From: DATMNR01 sp963702765
Lineage (GTDB): Bacteria > Chloroflexota > Ktedonobacteria > Ktedonobacterales > Ktedonobacteraceae
DNA: 64,000 bases
Assembly: GCA_963702765.1 (NCBI GenBank)
Contig: CAVPEB010000016.1
Span: 1 to 64,000 of the forward strand
Direction: 5' to 3'
The stretch's first letter is position 1. The number at the start of each line of letters is the position of its first letter. Shown piece after piece: positions 1 to 7,727 of this stretch. The translations under genes were made by a program, and so were the position numbers. The notes beneath the pieces were generated by a model, which searched no databases, had not been told where the DNA came from, and was given only the letters and a program-made list of their open reading frames with translations.

Positions 1-17
1 ATTAATAGGGAGGGATA

Positions 18-695
18 ATGGCTGTAGCTGAAGCGCTTGCTTTCGATATGTATGGTACTCTGGTTGATCCAATTCGCATCTGGAAGCAACTAGAACACCA
101 TATTCCTGATAACGCGCAGCGTATCGCGGAGATATGGCGACAGAAGCAGCTTGAGTTCACCTTCCGTCTCACCGCCATGGAACGGTACGAAGATTTCGAG
201 CAGGCCACTCGCAAAGCCCTTGATTACGCACTTTCCGCTACCGGACATTCCTTGGATGTACAACAAAAAAACTCACTCATGGATCAATATAACGACCTCG
301 AATGCTTTGCAGATGTACAACCGGGGCTGCAACGCTTGAAAGATGCGGGATATATAATGGTGGTGTTCTCCAATGGAAGTCCTTCGATGCTAACAGGTAT
401 CATGAATGCATCACATCTTACCCCGTATTTTAGGGGATTTGTGAGTGTCGACGAGGTGAAGGTGTTTAAGCCCTCACCTGTCGTCTACAAACATGTGGCA
501 AATCGTCTTGGCCGGCCGATTAACGAGACTCGCCTCGTGTCCTCAAATCCCTTTGACGTGATTGGAGCTGAGGCAGCAGGCATGCAGGCTACGTGGATCA
601 ATCGATCCGGCGGTATGTTTGATACACTTGCATCGATGCCACAGATGGTTGTCAAGTCTCTGGTTGAGCTTGCAAACATGTTGACACCACATTAA
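18..695 (+). CDS. Haloacid dehalogenase, type II (HAD superfamily)
   Basis: Predicted L-2-haloacid dehalogenase-type hydrolase of 225 aa, cytoplasmic. HAD motif I is DMYGTLVD (residues 10-17, Asp10 the expected nucleophile), motif II is FSNGSP (about 117-122), the conserved Lys lies in KVFKPSP (about 148-154), and the C-terminal motif SSNPFDVIGAEAAG followed by W-I-N-R is the signature of the type II dehalogenase subfamily. Length is normal for that family. The ATG is preceded by GGAGGG at 8-13, so this start is well supported. It is followed by about 300 bp without a gene, so it is probably the last gene of its transcript. The true substrate could be another 2-halo acid or a phosphate ester; the dehalogenase subfamily is inferred from the motifs only. 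Confidence 0.88.
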   Translation: MAVAEALAFDMYGTLVDPIRIWKQLEHHIPDNAQRIAEIWRQKQLEFTFRLTAMERYEDFEQATRKALDYALSATGHSLDVQQKNSLMDQYNDLECFADVQPGLQRLKDAGYIMVVFSNGSPSMLTGIMNASHLTPYFRGFVSVDEVKVFKPSPVVYKHVANRLGRPINETRLVSSNPFDVIGAEAAGMQATWINRSGGMFDTLASMPQMVVKSLVELANMLTPH

Positions 696-887
696 AAGCC
701 CGCGTTTACTTTTCAACCGACCTTTGGGTAAGCCTCCGTGCCCACCTCAACGGTGTCATCAAACGATAGAGTACCGTGCGGATGGACGCATTTTGCCAGA
801 TATTCCAAAATTGTTCGCCAGCGAAATCTACAAATCTACAAATTTTGTTGATTATTGCCAATGAAATGATTTAAATCGCCAAATTAC

Positions 888-916
888 TTGACAATATTAC
901 ACTTTAATGTTAATAT
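888..916 (+). promoter_or_regulatory. Sigma-70/sigma-A type promoter for the DUF2089 cassette
   Basis: TTGACA at 888-893 and TAATAT at 911-916 are separated by exactly 17 bp. The box is AT-rich and lies about 85 bp upstream of the DUF2089 start codon at 1000. It is the clearest consensus promoter in the window. The rest of the 696-999 gap shows no gene. Confidence 0.75.
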
Positions 917-999
917 CTCTATAAAATTAGCAATAATTATCAGTCAGTTAATGATAAATTCTATGTGACTGTTGATTACATTGGTAGGAGGAACAGAGC

Positions 1000-1359
1000 A
1001 TGCATCCTATAATTACAAGGGACCCTGTCAGTGGAAACGAGCTGATCGTCACTCGGCTTGAGAGTCCCCAGAGTGGTATCGTCATTGAAGGCCAGTTTAG
1101 CCTGGGTTGGATTGGCCGTCTAACGCGCGAGCAGCTAGATTTTGTCGAGTTGTTGGTCAAGAATCGGGGAAACATTCAAAAACTTGCGCAGGATCTTGAT
1201 ATAGCCTATAACACCGCTCGCAGTCGCCTTGATGAAATTGTGATGGCTCTGGGTGGTGCACCCGAGGGCGATGGACGTGCAGATCGTCGTCTAGTACTAG
1301 ACCGCCTGGCGGCTAAAGAGATCAGCGTTGAGGAAGCAATGCGGATGCTGAAGGGTTAA
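1000..1359 (+). CDS. DUF2089 family protein with C-terminal SHOCT-like motif
   Basis: A 119-aa protein matching the DUF2089 family: an N-terminal beta segment (residues 1-35) and a helix-turn-helix-like helical region (about 45-90, containing LTREQLDFVELLVKNRGNIQ and the YNTARSRLDEI helix). Such proteins are thought to be DNA-binding regulators, which is a family-level inference. The last 20 residues (AAKEISVEEAMRMLKG) form a short amphipathic helix pair like the SHOCT-like/YvlB N-terminal motif, which is repeated in the next two genes. The start has a good Shine-Dalgarno (GGAGGA about 10 bp upstream) and a consensus promoter at 888-916. The gene is separated from the next by only 4 bp, so it is the first gene of an operon. 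The target could be its own promoter. Confidence 0.82.
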   Translation: MHPIITRDPVSGNELIVTRLESPQSGIVIEGQFSLGWIGRLTREQLDFVELLVKNRGNIQKLAQDLDIAYNTARSRLDEIVMALGGAPEGDGRADRRLVLDRLAAKEISVEEAMRMLKG

Positions 1360-1363
1360 CACA

Positions 1364-1741
1364 ATGACAACTTCAACGGATGAACGCAACCGTATTCTGA
1401 ACATGATCGAAACAGGCCAGATTACCGCTGCCCAGGCAGCAGAACTGTTAGATACCATATCGCCAGAATATGAGCGGCCCAGCGGGCAGATTGAGAATCG
1501 AACTGTGCGTATCTGGATGACAGACATGTCCACTGATCGTAGGAAGATGAACATGACCGCGACAATACCAGTATACCTGGTCAGCATGAGCCTGCGCTTG
1601 CTAGCTCGCCTGGTATCGCAACTCAATGACAGCACAATTCATCAAGTGATACGTGCTATAGAAAGAGGTACTACTGGTCGCCTTTTAGATTTGCAAGATT
1701 TGGAAGAAGGCAAACGATTAGAGATTTTTGTTGAGAAATGA
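1364..1741 (+). CDS. SHOCT-like domain protein (YvlB/LiaX N-terminal type)
   Basis: A 125-aa protein. Residues 8-32 (ILNMIETGQITAAQAAELL) are a textbook SHOCT-like/YvlB N-terminal helical motif. The remainder (about 45-125) is a mixed segment with a central hydrophobic stretch (VYLVSMSLRLLARLV) and no domain I recognise, although LiaX/YvlB-like proteins often have a comparable C-terminal part. The ATG lies 4 bp after the DUF2089 stop and has no strong Shine-Dalgarno of its own, which suggests translational coupling. Its position between DUF2089 and a DUF4097-type protein is typical of envelope-stress cassettes in Gram-positive bacteria and Chloroflexota. Function unknown beyond that context. 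Confidence 0.72.
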   Translation: MTTSTDERNRILNMIETGQITAAQAAELLDTISPEYERPSGQIENRTVRIWMTDMSTDRRKMNMTATIPVYLVSMSLRLLARLVSQLNDSTIHQVIRAIERGTTGRLLDLQDLEEGKRLEIFVEK

Positions 1742-1772
1742 TTGTTTGAGTTAAGAATTGGAGGGCGATTCA

Positions 1773-3543
1773 ATGCAACAAACATTTCCTGTTGGCAGTG
1801 AGCCAAAGGTTATAATTACACAAGTACGTGGAGATCTAAACGTGAGCGTATGGGATCAACCGACTATTGCCATTGATGCAGACGGCCGTGTGGCTCAGCT
1901 TTACCAGGAAGGCGATGCTCTCATGATTAGGGAGAGTAGTGGAGATCTTGAGTTACATGTCCCAGCCGATGCTGAGATACACGTTACAAACCTGAAAGGC
2001 GATGTTTCGATAGGTGGTGTGAGACGGGTTGAACTGGTCGATATTGGCGGAGATGTAACATTGCATGACATCGGAATTGGTGTGGATATTGAGAAAATCG
2101 GCGAGGCGGTCGCATTAAAAGACCTTCGAGGTGATGTGAGAGTCATCAATGTGACTGCGCTGCGTTCTCGTGGTTCCATTGGCAATGATGCTTTCCTTTC
2201 TCATGTCGCACTAGTTGAGATGGAGACTGTAGGGAACGATTTAACCTTAGAAAACGTTGAAACAGCCGTAGTTGGAAATGTTGGTGATGATCTGCATGTA
2301 GATGAAATTGCTGACGCTTTGAGCTGTGGAAATATTGGTAATGACTGTACGGTAAGAAGCGGGACTCCCTACGAGATCGCGGTTGGCAATGTAGGCGGTG
2401 ATTTAAAGGTAAGCAATGCAGCGACTGTGCATATCGGCAGCATTGGAAGTGACGGTGAGTTAAGTGATGTGCAGGGGATTGTCGAGGTTGGTAATGTTGG
2501 GGGAGATGCCGCTTTAAAGGCGTAGGTGGAGACCTTCAAGTAGGAAGTATTGGTGGAGATGGAGTTTTGTTAGGTCTGAATGCCGCCTTGGAAGTTGGAA
2601 GCGTAGGTGGAGATCTTGAATTGCAAGCCACGTTCCCTGCTGGTAGTCATACCCGATTGAATGTGGGAGGAGATGCCAGTATAGAGTTGCCGGAAAATGC
2701 TAATTTGAGCATACGTGCCGCAGTAGGAGGGGATGTCACAGGTCAGTCTGTAGCATTCGAAGGCGGTAACATGATCAGTCTTGTGTATGGTGATGGAGCC
2801 GCAGATCTCGAATTGAGTGTAGGCGGTGATCTTGAACTACGGGGCGCTGGTGATCCTCGCAGTAGTACGAGCAGTAGCTCGTGGGGAGACTTTGGCAAGG
2901 AGATGTCGGAGCTAGGGCGTGAAATGGGTAGATTAGGCCAGGAGTTGGGTCTTGAGATAGCCGCAGCATTCCAGGAAGCAGGCTGGTCGCAAGGTTCCGA
3001 ATGGTCAAAGGATCTAAAACGCAAGATGGATGAGCAGGCACGACGTGCGCAAAGACAGGCTGAAGAAAGCGCACGAAAAGCTCAAAAACAGGCTGAGGAG
3101 GCTGCCCGTCATGGTGGTGAGCATGCATCGCGCGTGCGAGTGCGAGTGAATGATCGCGAGTGGCGTATGGACCCTGAGCGTTTAGAACGGCTGAAGGATC
3201 AGGCACGTAGAGCAGCTACAGAAGGAATTGTGGGGGCGCTTGAGGCGGTAGAGCAGGCCATCGGCAATTTGGGTTTTCCCAAATCGCCTAAACCGCCAGT
3301 GCCTCCAACACCTCCATCGAGTCCACCACCACCTGCTGCCGGGCAAACGTCGCGCACAGAAAACGAAGGATTGCACAGAGCGAGACATCCGCTCAACAAG
3401 CTGCCACCAGTGAAGAGGCCAGCATCAACAATGCTTCACAGCCTGATCTCGAACAGGAGCGTGAAGCAATCCTGCGCATGATTGCCGAGGGACGTATCTC
3501 ACCAGAGGAGGGCGATATGTTGTTGGAGGGGTTGGGAGGATAA
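1773..3543 (+). pseudogene. DUF4097-like beta-repeat protein with coiled coil and SHOCT-like tail (two frameshifts)
   Basis: Reads as one protein of about 590 aa broken twice. Residues 1-330 are a repeat array in which V-G-x-V-G-G-D-x-x-L recurs every 18-22 residues, as in DUF4097/adhesin-like beta-solenoids. Then comes an Ala/Glu/Arg coiled coil (about 3015-3120), a proline-rich linker (3280-3345) and a C-terminal motif EAILRMIAEGRISPEEGDMLL like the one in the two upstream proteins. The first break is at 2513-2525, where the frame stops at TAG while the -1 frame resumes the repeat without a gap; the second lies at about 3340-3400. One missing A in each A-run would restore both. The ATG at 1773 follows GGAGGG. 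No signal peptide is visible, so cytoplasmic location is likely. Either sequencing error or decay; see findings for a slippery-site reading. Confidence 0.72.
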
Positions 3544-3551
3544 GAGTCGTT

Positions 3552-3604
3552 GCTGACAACTATTCAGCAAGTGTTTTAAGGGGGCTTGTTGAATAGTTGT
3601 CAGC
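3552..3604. terminator. Long inverted repeat after the DUF4097 gene
   Basis: Arms of 20 bp (3552-3571 and 3585-3604) pair with one mismatch around a 13-bp loop. It lies 8 bp after the stop of the DUF4097-like gene and downstream of the convergent SDR gene. No T-tract follows on either strand, so it may be a weak terminator or an mRNA-stabilising hairpin. Confidence 0.45.
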
Positions 3605-3692
3605 TTACAAAACAAATAAGAACAGTCCAACCATGAAAATGAGGAGGCCGCAAAGATTATATTCTCTGTGTCTTTTGCTCATGCTTCATGAA

Positions 3693-4733
3693 CTACGAGA
3701 TCGCTTCATCCACTGAACTCTCCATTCGCAAGATGGTTTCGTTGGGCTGAAGTTTCACCAATTTGGCACTGGTCACCCATAGTTCCTCCGCTTCTTGCCG
3801 GTTGTAGGACTCCTCAGAAGAGGCTTGTTCTCTCGTCCCTTCAAAGTACTTCCCCGAGATACTTTCCAATGTGGGATCAAGCACCAGTTGAGCGAGCGCT
3901 TTACCGGAGGCGTTTGGGCTATGCGTATTTGGTAGGGCGAAGCGCAGAACTGGTAAGATCACGTTCCACGCGAAGCGCTCAAAAGCGCCATGGTCTCGAG
4001 CCAGTTTTGTGCCAGGCATAAGCCCTGGGTCAAACGCGTTGACTGTGATAGGATGCTCCGGGGTGCTGAACCCCTCCGACTGGAGCCGACGAGAGAGTTC
4101 GTAGGCATAGAAGAGGTCGCACAACTTGGAAGTGCTGTAGCGGCGAAAGCCCACGGTCTGAGGCGTCTCGTTTCGCTCCGCGGCATCAGGATACTTCTCA
4201 GGCCAGGCTAATGCTTTCGCGTCGCGGTAGCGTGGTGGTGTGACTCCCGTCAACCGGCTCATGACATCCTGGGAACCAGGATAGTGGACACCACTACTCA
4301 CAAAGACAATTTGTGATGGAGCGACCAGGTGGCGTAGCAACAAGTTCACCAGCAAATAGTGCCCGAGACAATTGACCCCGAAGGTAGTCTCGAAGCCATC
4401 CTGTGTGTAGGTGGTCCCTGAAACGACTTGAATGCCCGCGTTGCAGATCACCGCATGCAAAGGGGGCAGTTTCCGGTCGGCAAAATCCTGAGCAAACGCG
4501 CGTACCGAGGCCAAGGATGCCAAATCGAGCGGCATTCGCTCGATGTGCTGGTTACCGGTTTCATGCTGCAATGTGGTGACGGCTTGCGCAGCTTGCTGCT
4601 GGTTGCGGCTGGCAATGACTACGTGCCAATTCGGATGAGACGCAGCGATTGTTCGAGCGCAACCATACCCCAACCCAGTATTGCCTCCTGTGATGATAGC
4701 CGTCTGAGGGAGAACAGACGAACGAAGAGTCAT
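3693..4733 (-). CDS. Short-chain dehydrogenase/reductase (protochlorophyllide-reductase-like)
   Basis: A 346-aa SDR-superfamily oxidoreductase, NAD(P)H-dependent and cytoplasmic. It shows the Rossmann motif TGGNTGLG (about 15-22), the CNAG motif (NAGIQ, near 97), the catalytic Ser in VSSGVHY and the catalytic YSTSK (about 198-202). The length and the C-terminal extension place it nearer the retinol/protochlorophyllide reductase-like branch than the classical 250-aa SDRs. The start ATG is preceded by AAGGAG. An ArsR-type repressor gene lies 120 bp upstream on the same strand, and the gap carries an operator-like palindrome, so the SDR is probably its target. The substrate is not predictable from sequence alone. 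Confidence 0.85.
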   Translation of the reverse strand: MTLRSSVLPQTAIITGGNTGLGYGCARTIAASHPNWHVVIASRNQQQAAQAVTTLQHETGNQHIERMPLDLASLASVRAFAQDFADRKLPPLHAVICNAGIQVVSGTTYTQDGFETTFGVNCLGHYLLVNLLLRHLVAPSQIVFVSSGVHYPGSQDVMSRLTGVTPPRYRDAKALAWPEKYPDAAERNETPQTVGFRRYSTSKLCDLFYAYELSRRLQSEGFSTPEHPITVNAFDPGLMPGTKLARDHGAFERFAWNVILPVLRFALPNTHSPNASGKALAQLVLDPTLESISGKYFEGTREQASSEESYNRQEAEELWVTSAKLVKLQPNETILRMESSVDEAIS

Positions 4734-4803
4734 CGGGTAATCTCCTTTCGAGTTATGCTCATCTATGGGTAGTGAACAAGCACTTTATAATGAGAGCACA
4801 TGA

Positions 4804-4817
4804 GTAAATGCGTTTAC
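4804..4817. promoter_or_regulatory. Operator-like palindrome upstream of the SDR gene
   Basis: GTAAATGCGTTTAC, with perfect 5-bp arms around a 4-bp centre. It sits 71 bp upstream of the SDR start. An almost identical site lies upstream of the arsR-like gene (5172-5185), which suggests both are bound by that repressor. Confidence 0.5.
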
Positions 4818-4853
4818 ACACATTGACCAATGGAGCTAAAAACTACTCTACGT

Positions 4854-5153
4854 TTACAATGTCTCAGATGAGGTGGAACGTTCAATTTTATCGGCCAGGG
4901 CACGCAAGGCTGTAACAATCCGCTGGCTATCGATCCAGTAATAGACCGCCTGCCCGCTCTTCTCACTCCGCACAATACCGGCGTCTTTTAGCACTTTGAG
5001 GTGATGCGAGATAGCAGGACGGCTGATGTGAAACTGACGAGCAATCTCCCCGACATTGAGCCGATCATGCTCGGTCAGCAGAAACACCATTTGCATCCGC
5101 ATAGGCTCACTCACTGCATCCAACAAACGCGTCAGATCATCATTGTTAAACAT
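4854..5153 (-). CDS. ArsR family transcriptional repressor
   Basis: A 99-aa winged helix-turn-helix protein of the ArsR/SmtB type. The DNA-recognition region is about residues 30-62 (LNVGEIARQFHISRPAISHHLKVLKDAGIV), followed by the beta wing (VRSEKSGQAVYYWID). No cysteine cluster of the metal-sensing ArsR or SmtB kind (ELCVCDL or equivalent) is present, so it probably does not sense metals through that site. It lies just upstream of the SDR gene on the same strand. Identical-looking palindromes occur upstream of both genes, consistent with autorepression and control of the SDR. Confidence 0.87.
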   Translation of the reverse strand: MFNNDDLTRLLDAVSEPMRMQMVFLLTEHDRLNVGEIARQFHISRPAISHHLKVLKDAGIVRSEKSGQAVYYWIDSQRIVTALRALADKIERSTSSETL

Positions 5154-5171
5154 TGGGCTTTGCTTCTATTC

Positions 5172-5185
5172 GTAAATACGTTTAA
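5172..5185. promoter_or_regulatory. Operator-like palindrome upstream of the ArsR gene
   Basis: GTAAATACGTTTAA, 13 of 14 positions matching the relation seen at 4804-4817 (arms GTAAA/TTTA-). It is centred about 25 bp upstream of the arsR-like start, where an autorepressor site would be expected. Confidence 0.45.
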
Positions 5186-5242
5186 ACTTGTTAACTAACA
5201 TACAAGAAAAAAAGGGCAGTTGTCAAGGATGAAACAGAGCGT

Positions 5243-5277
5243 AAAAAGCCTCCTGCAACAATACAGGAGGCTTTTTT
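5243..5277. terminator. Bidirectional rho-independent terminator
   Basis: Perfect 8-bp stem (5248-5255 with 5264-5271), loop of 8 nt, flanked by an A-run on the left and a T-run on the right, so it can work on both strands. It ends the sialidase-like gene, which lies on the minus strand and stops at 5297. Confidence 0.85.
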
Positions 5278-5296
5278 GCAAAATCTATTGGCGTAC

Positions 5297-6787
5297 TTAA
5301 AAAGCTGTATTTCGAACAAGCGGTGTAGGATGAGCAAAGATTTCATGCTCAGTAGTTGCCTGGTCTGTTCCGCCAGCAATTGTCAGGCCAGTTGTCTCAG
5401 TGAACAATGCCTCATTGAATTGAGTACCGTTGGGAGCAGAGGCTGCAATGAACAATGGGAACGCCTTGCCATCTGAGAAAGAAGTTGAGATGTAGTCTCC
5501 AACCATATATCCATCAGTTGTGTTCGCTAACCATGTCAAATTCATAGCCGAAGAGGTAAGTGTAGTGCTTGCCGACCAGCTATTGCCACCATCAACGGAT
5601 GAAACGAAACCAACTTCTAACTGGCATGTCGCTGTCGTACAGTTCGCATTTGGATAAAATAGTAAGCAAGAGCGAGATGAGTGGAACTCCCAGATGTTGA
5701 AGAGTCAACGGCCAGGCCAGGAATAAAATGATCTACGCCGCTACCAACTGCATCAGTAGGAATGCGCTGCACAGCAGACCAGGTATTGCCATCAGTCGAC
5801 GTACTCATCACGATATCGTTCGCGCTACAGCCACTTTCAAATCGACAGTCTTGCCAGGCGACATAGACTTTGCCGGCGCTATCTATCTCAGCGGTTGGAA
5901 GTGGCTCAGTGCGTATGCTGACTACCTGGTGATCGGTTTGAGCTGCGATTGACACACTGCTGTTCCAACTCGATACCACCATTGGTGGAAGTGAAAGCTG
6001 AAATGCTCGATGTGGAGCCCAAAGCTCCTGAACTCAGGAAAGGGACAACCACGGTGCCATTCGGCTGCACAAGAGGTTGGCCTCCCAGGCCAGTAGCATT
6101 ATCTGCTGTTGCCTGCCCCGCGCTCCATGTTTTCCCCCCATCGCTCGATGTACTCATTTGTACCAGGTCATTATTGGATGCGATATCCCATTCATCATAA
6201 CAGTGGCCATAGAACTGGCTGGTGGCAGTGTTATCACACACAATCCAATCCTTATCAAAAAAGCCACTGTTCGCGTTCGCAATCGTCACGGGGGCGTTCC
6301 AGGTAAGCCCTCCATCAGCCGAGATATTAACAATTACTGCTGCTCCAACCGGGGTACCAGATGCATTCGAGATAGCAAGCGAGGAAATCATCCAGAGTTT
6401 ATGCGCGGCATCATAGGTCACCGAGGGATCGCTGACTCGATCAAACGTGCCAGCTGGTGTCGCATAGACTGTGGTATTTGGCAGGAAGCCGCCATGCCAG
6501 GTGGCTCCATTATCAGTGGAAGTCGCCCATCCTATATTGGAGGCGCCTCCATCGTTGAAGCGACCAACCTGGGTTGCTGAGACAATAGTTGAGCCATTCG
6601 AGTAGCTATCAGGCTCAACTTCAGTCTGGTGCTGGCTTGTTGAGTTCGTGTAAGGATCGCTGCTTATCTGAAACAGTGATTGCGCTGTCACAGATGCAAA
6701 TGCTGTCGATGAAAAGGTGAAGATAAAAACGAAGGATAAGAGGGATGCTACAAAAGCGTGGTAGCGGAAGCGAGAAAAAATAATCAT
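5297..6787 (-). pseudogene. Secreted sialidase-fold (BNR/Asp-box) protein, two frameshifts
   Basis: Reconstructed as one protein of about 495 aa. It begins with a signal peptide (FVASLLSFVFIFTFSSTAFA, cleavage near residue 33). Asp-box motifs of the S-x-D-x-G-x-T-W type recur at least six times (STDNGATWHGG, SADGGLTWNAP, SSDGGKTWSAG, STDGNTWSA and others), giving the blades of a six-bladed propeller as in exo-sialidases and related secreted enzymes. Frame breaks occur near 5965-5975 (an extra base in the STNGGI-W region) and near 5650 (one T missing from a T-run), and the protein resumes in-register after each. The ATG at 6787 follows AAGGAG. True sialidase activity is uncertain: many Asp-box proteins bind or cut other glycans, and I do not see the full arginine triad with confidence. 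Confidence 0.7.
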
Positions 6788-6938
6788 ACAGACAACTCCT
6801 TGTAACAATATTCCTTAAAAAGAACGCCTGTCCCCTGCCTTCTAGCATGTTCCCTTTAAACGTAATGTCATCTTTAATCCTGGAAAGAACGTGTTACATA
6901 GGAATACAAGTTAACGTGGATTTACAAAGGAGTAATCA

Positions 6939-7724
6939 ATGGATCAGATATCGGATGCTCCCACAAAACAAATGAATGGGACTCCTACAAAGAAACATAC
7001 ATCACCTGCTCATCGAGTTTTTTGGATAACTCTATGGGTAATTGGCCTCATTATCCTGGGGGTGGCTGCCTTCTTCGTCCATAATCACACAAATCCCTGG
7101 CCGCTTGAGTTGGCTTTTACCAAGGATATTCAAGGTCCTCATCCTCTTCCCTGCCCTATACCTATACAACCTCATTCCTGGTTCCAGGCTGCTCTTTTTG
7201 ATGTAAGCCAGCTGAATAACCCTATACCCTCAGTCATTAGTGCTGCTATCGTGGTAGGTGCCTTGCTCCTGTTGCGCTGGTGGCGGCAAGCCCTGTTTTT
7301 TGTGGCAGCTGTAGCCACCGCGGGAGGTCTTTTTCTTTTCCTCACGCCACTTGTGGCCCGTCCACGTCCAAGTGTAAAATATGGCATTTGTGTCCATGAC
7401 GTCTATTCCTATTATAGCTTTCCTTCAGGTCATGTAACGCACGATGTTGTATGTTACGGTTTTCTCCTCTACCTGACTTTCACGAAACCTGCGCGTGAAT
7501 GGCGTTATCGCTGGGTATTGATTCCATTTCAACTGTTTTTTATCTGCGATCTGCTCTTTATTGGCTTTTCGCGCGTGATGGAGGGTGATCACTGGTTGTT
7601 TGATGTACTTGGAGGCTACCTCACAGGAGCGCTCTGGTTGTTGCTTTTCATCTTTCTGTATAGATGGGCAACCAATCGATGGATGCAGTATCGTCACAAT
7701 AAAATAGCTGAAAATAGAGTATAA
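6939..7724 (+). CDS. PAP2-family membrane phosphatase
   Basis: A 261-aa integral membrane protein with about six hydrophobic segments. The three PAP2 motifs are present: an R-P-R-P-S-V-K-Y-G version of motif 1 (about residue 145), PSGHVTH as motif 2 (about 162) and SRVMEGDHWLFDVLGG as motif 3 (about 210-225) with the catalytic His. It should dephosphorylate a lipid or prenyl phosphate at the outer face of the membrane; undecaprenyl pyrophosphate or phosphatidate are the usual substrates. A strong Shine-Dalgarno (AAAGGAG) precedes the ATG. The next gene, a GT9-like protein, starts 3 bp after the stop, so the pair probably acts in the same envelope pathway. Confidence 0.87.
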   Translation: MDQISDAPTKQMNGTPTKKHTSPAHRVFWITLWVIGLIILGVAAFFVHNHTNPWPLELAFTKDIQGPHPLPCPIPIQPHSWFQAALFDVSQLNNPIPSVISAAIVVGALLLLRWWRQALFFVAAVATAGGLFLFLTPLVARPRPSVKYGICVHDVYSYYSFPSGHVTHDVVCYGFLLYLTFTKPAREWRYRWVLIPFQLFFICDLLFIGFSRVMEGDHWLFDVLGGYLTGALWLLLFIFLYRWATNRWMQYRHNKIAENRV

Positions 7725-7727
7725 AAC

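Noticed and set aside
2513..2525. Programmed -1 frameshift as the main explanation of the DUF4097 break
   Set aside because: A perfect slippery heptamer exists, but many unrelated genes in the window show the same kind of one-base break at homopolymers and the gene has a second one without a slippery site; sequencing error is more economical. Kept only as a low-score finding.
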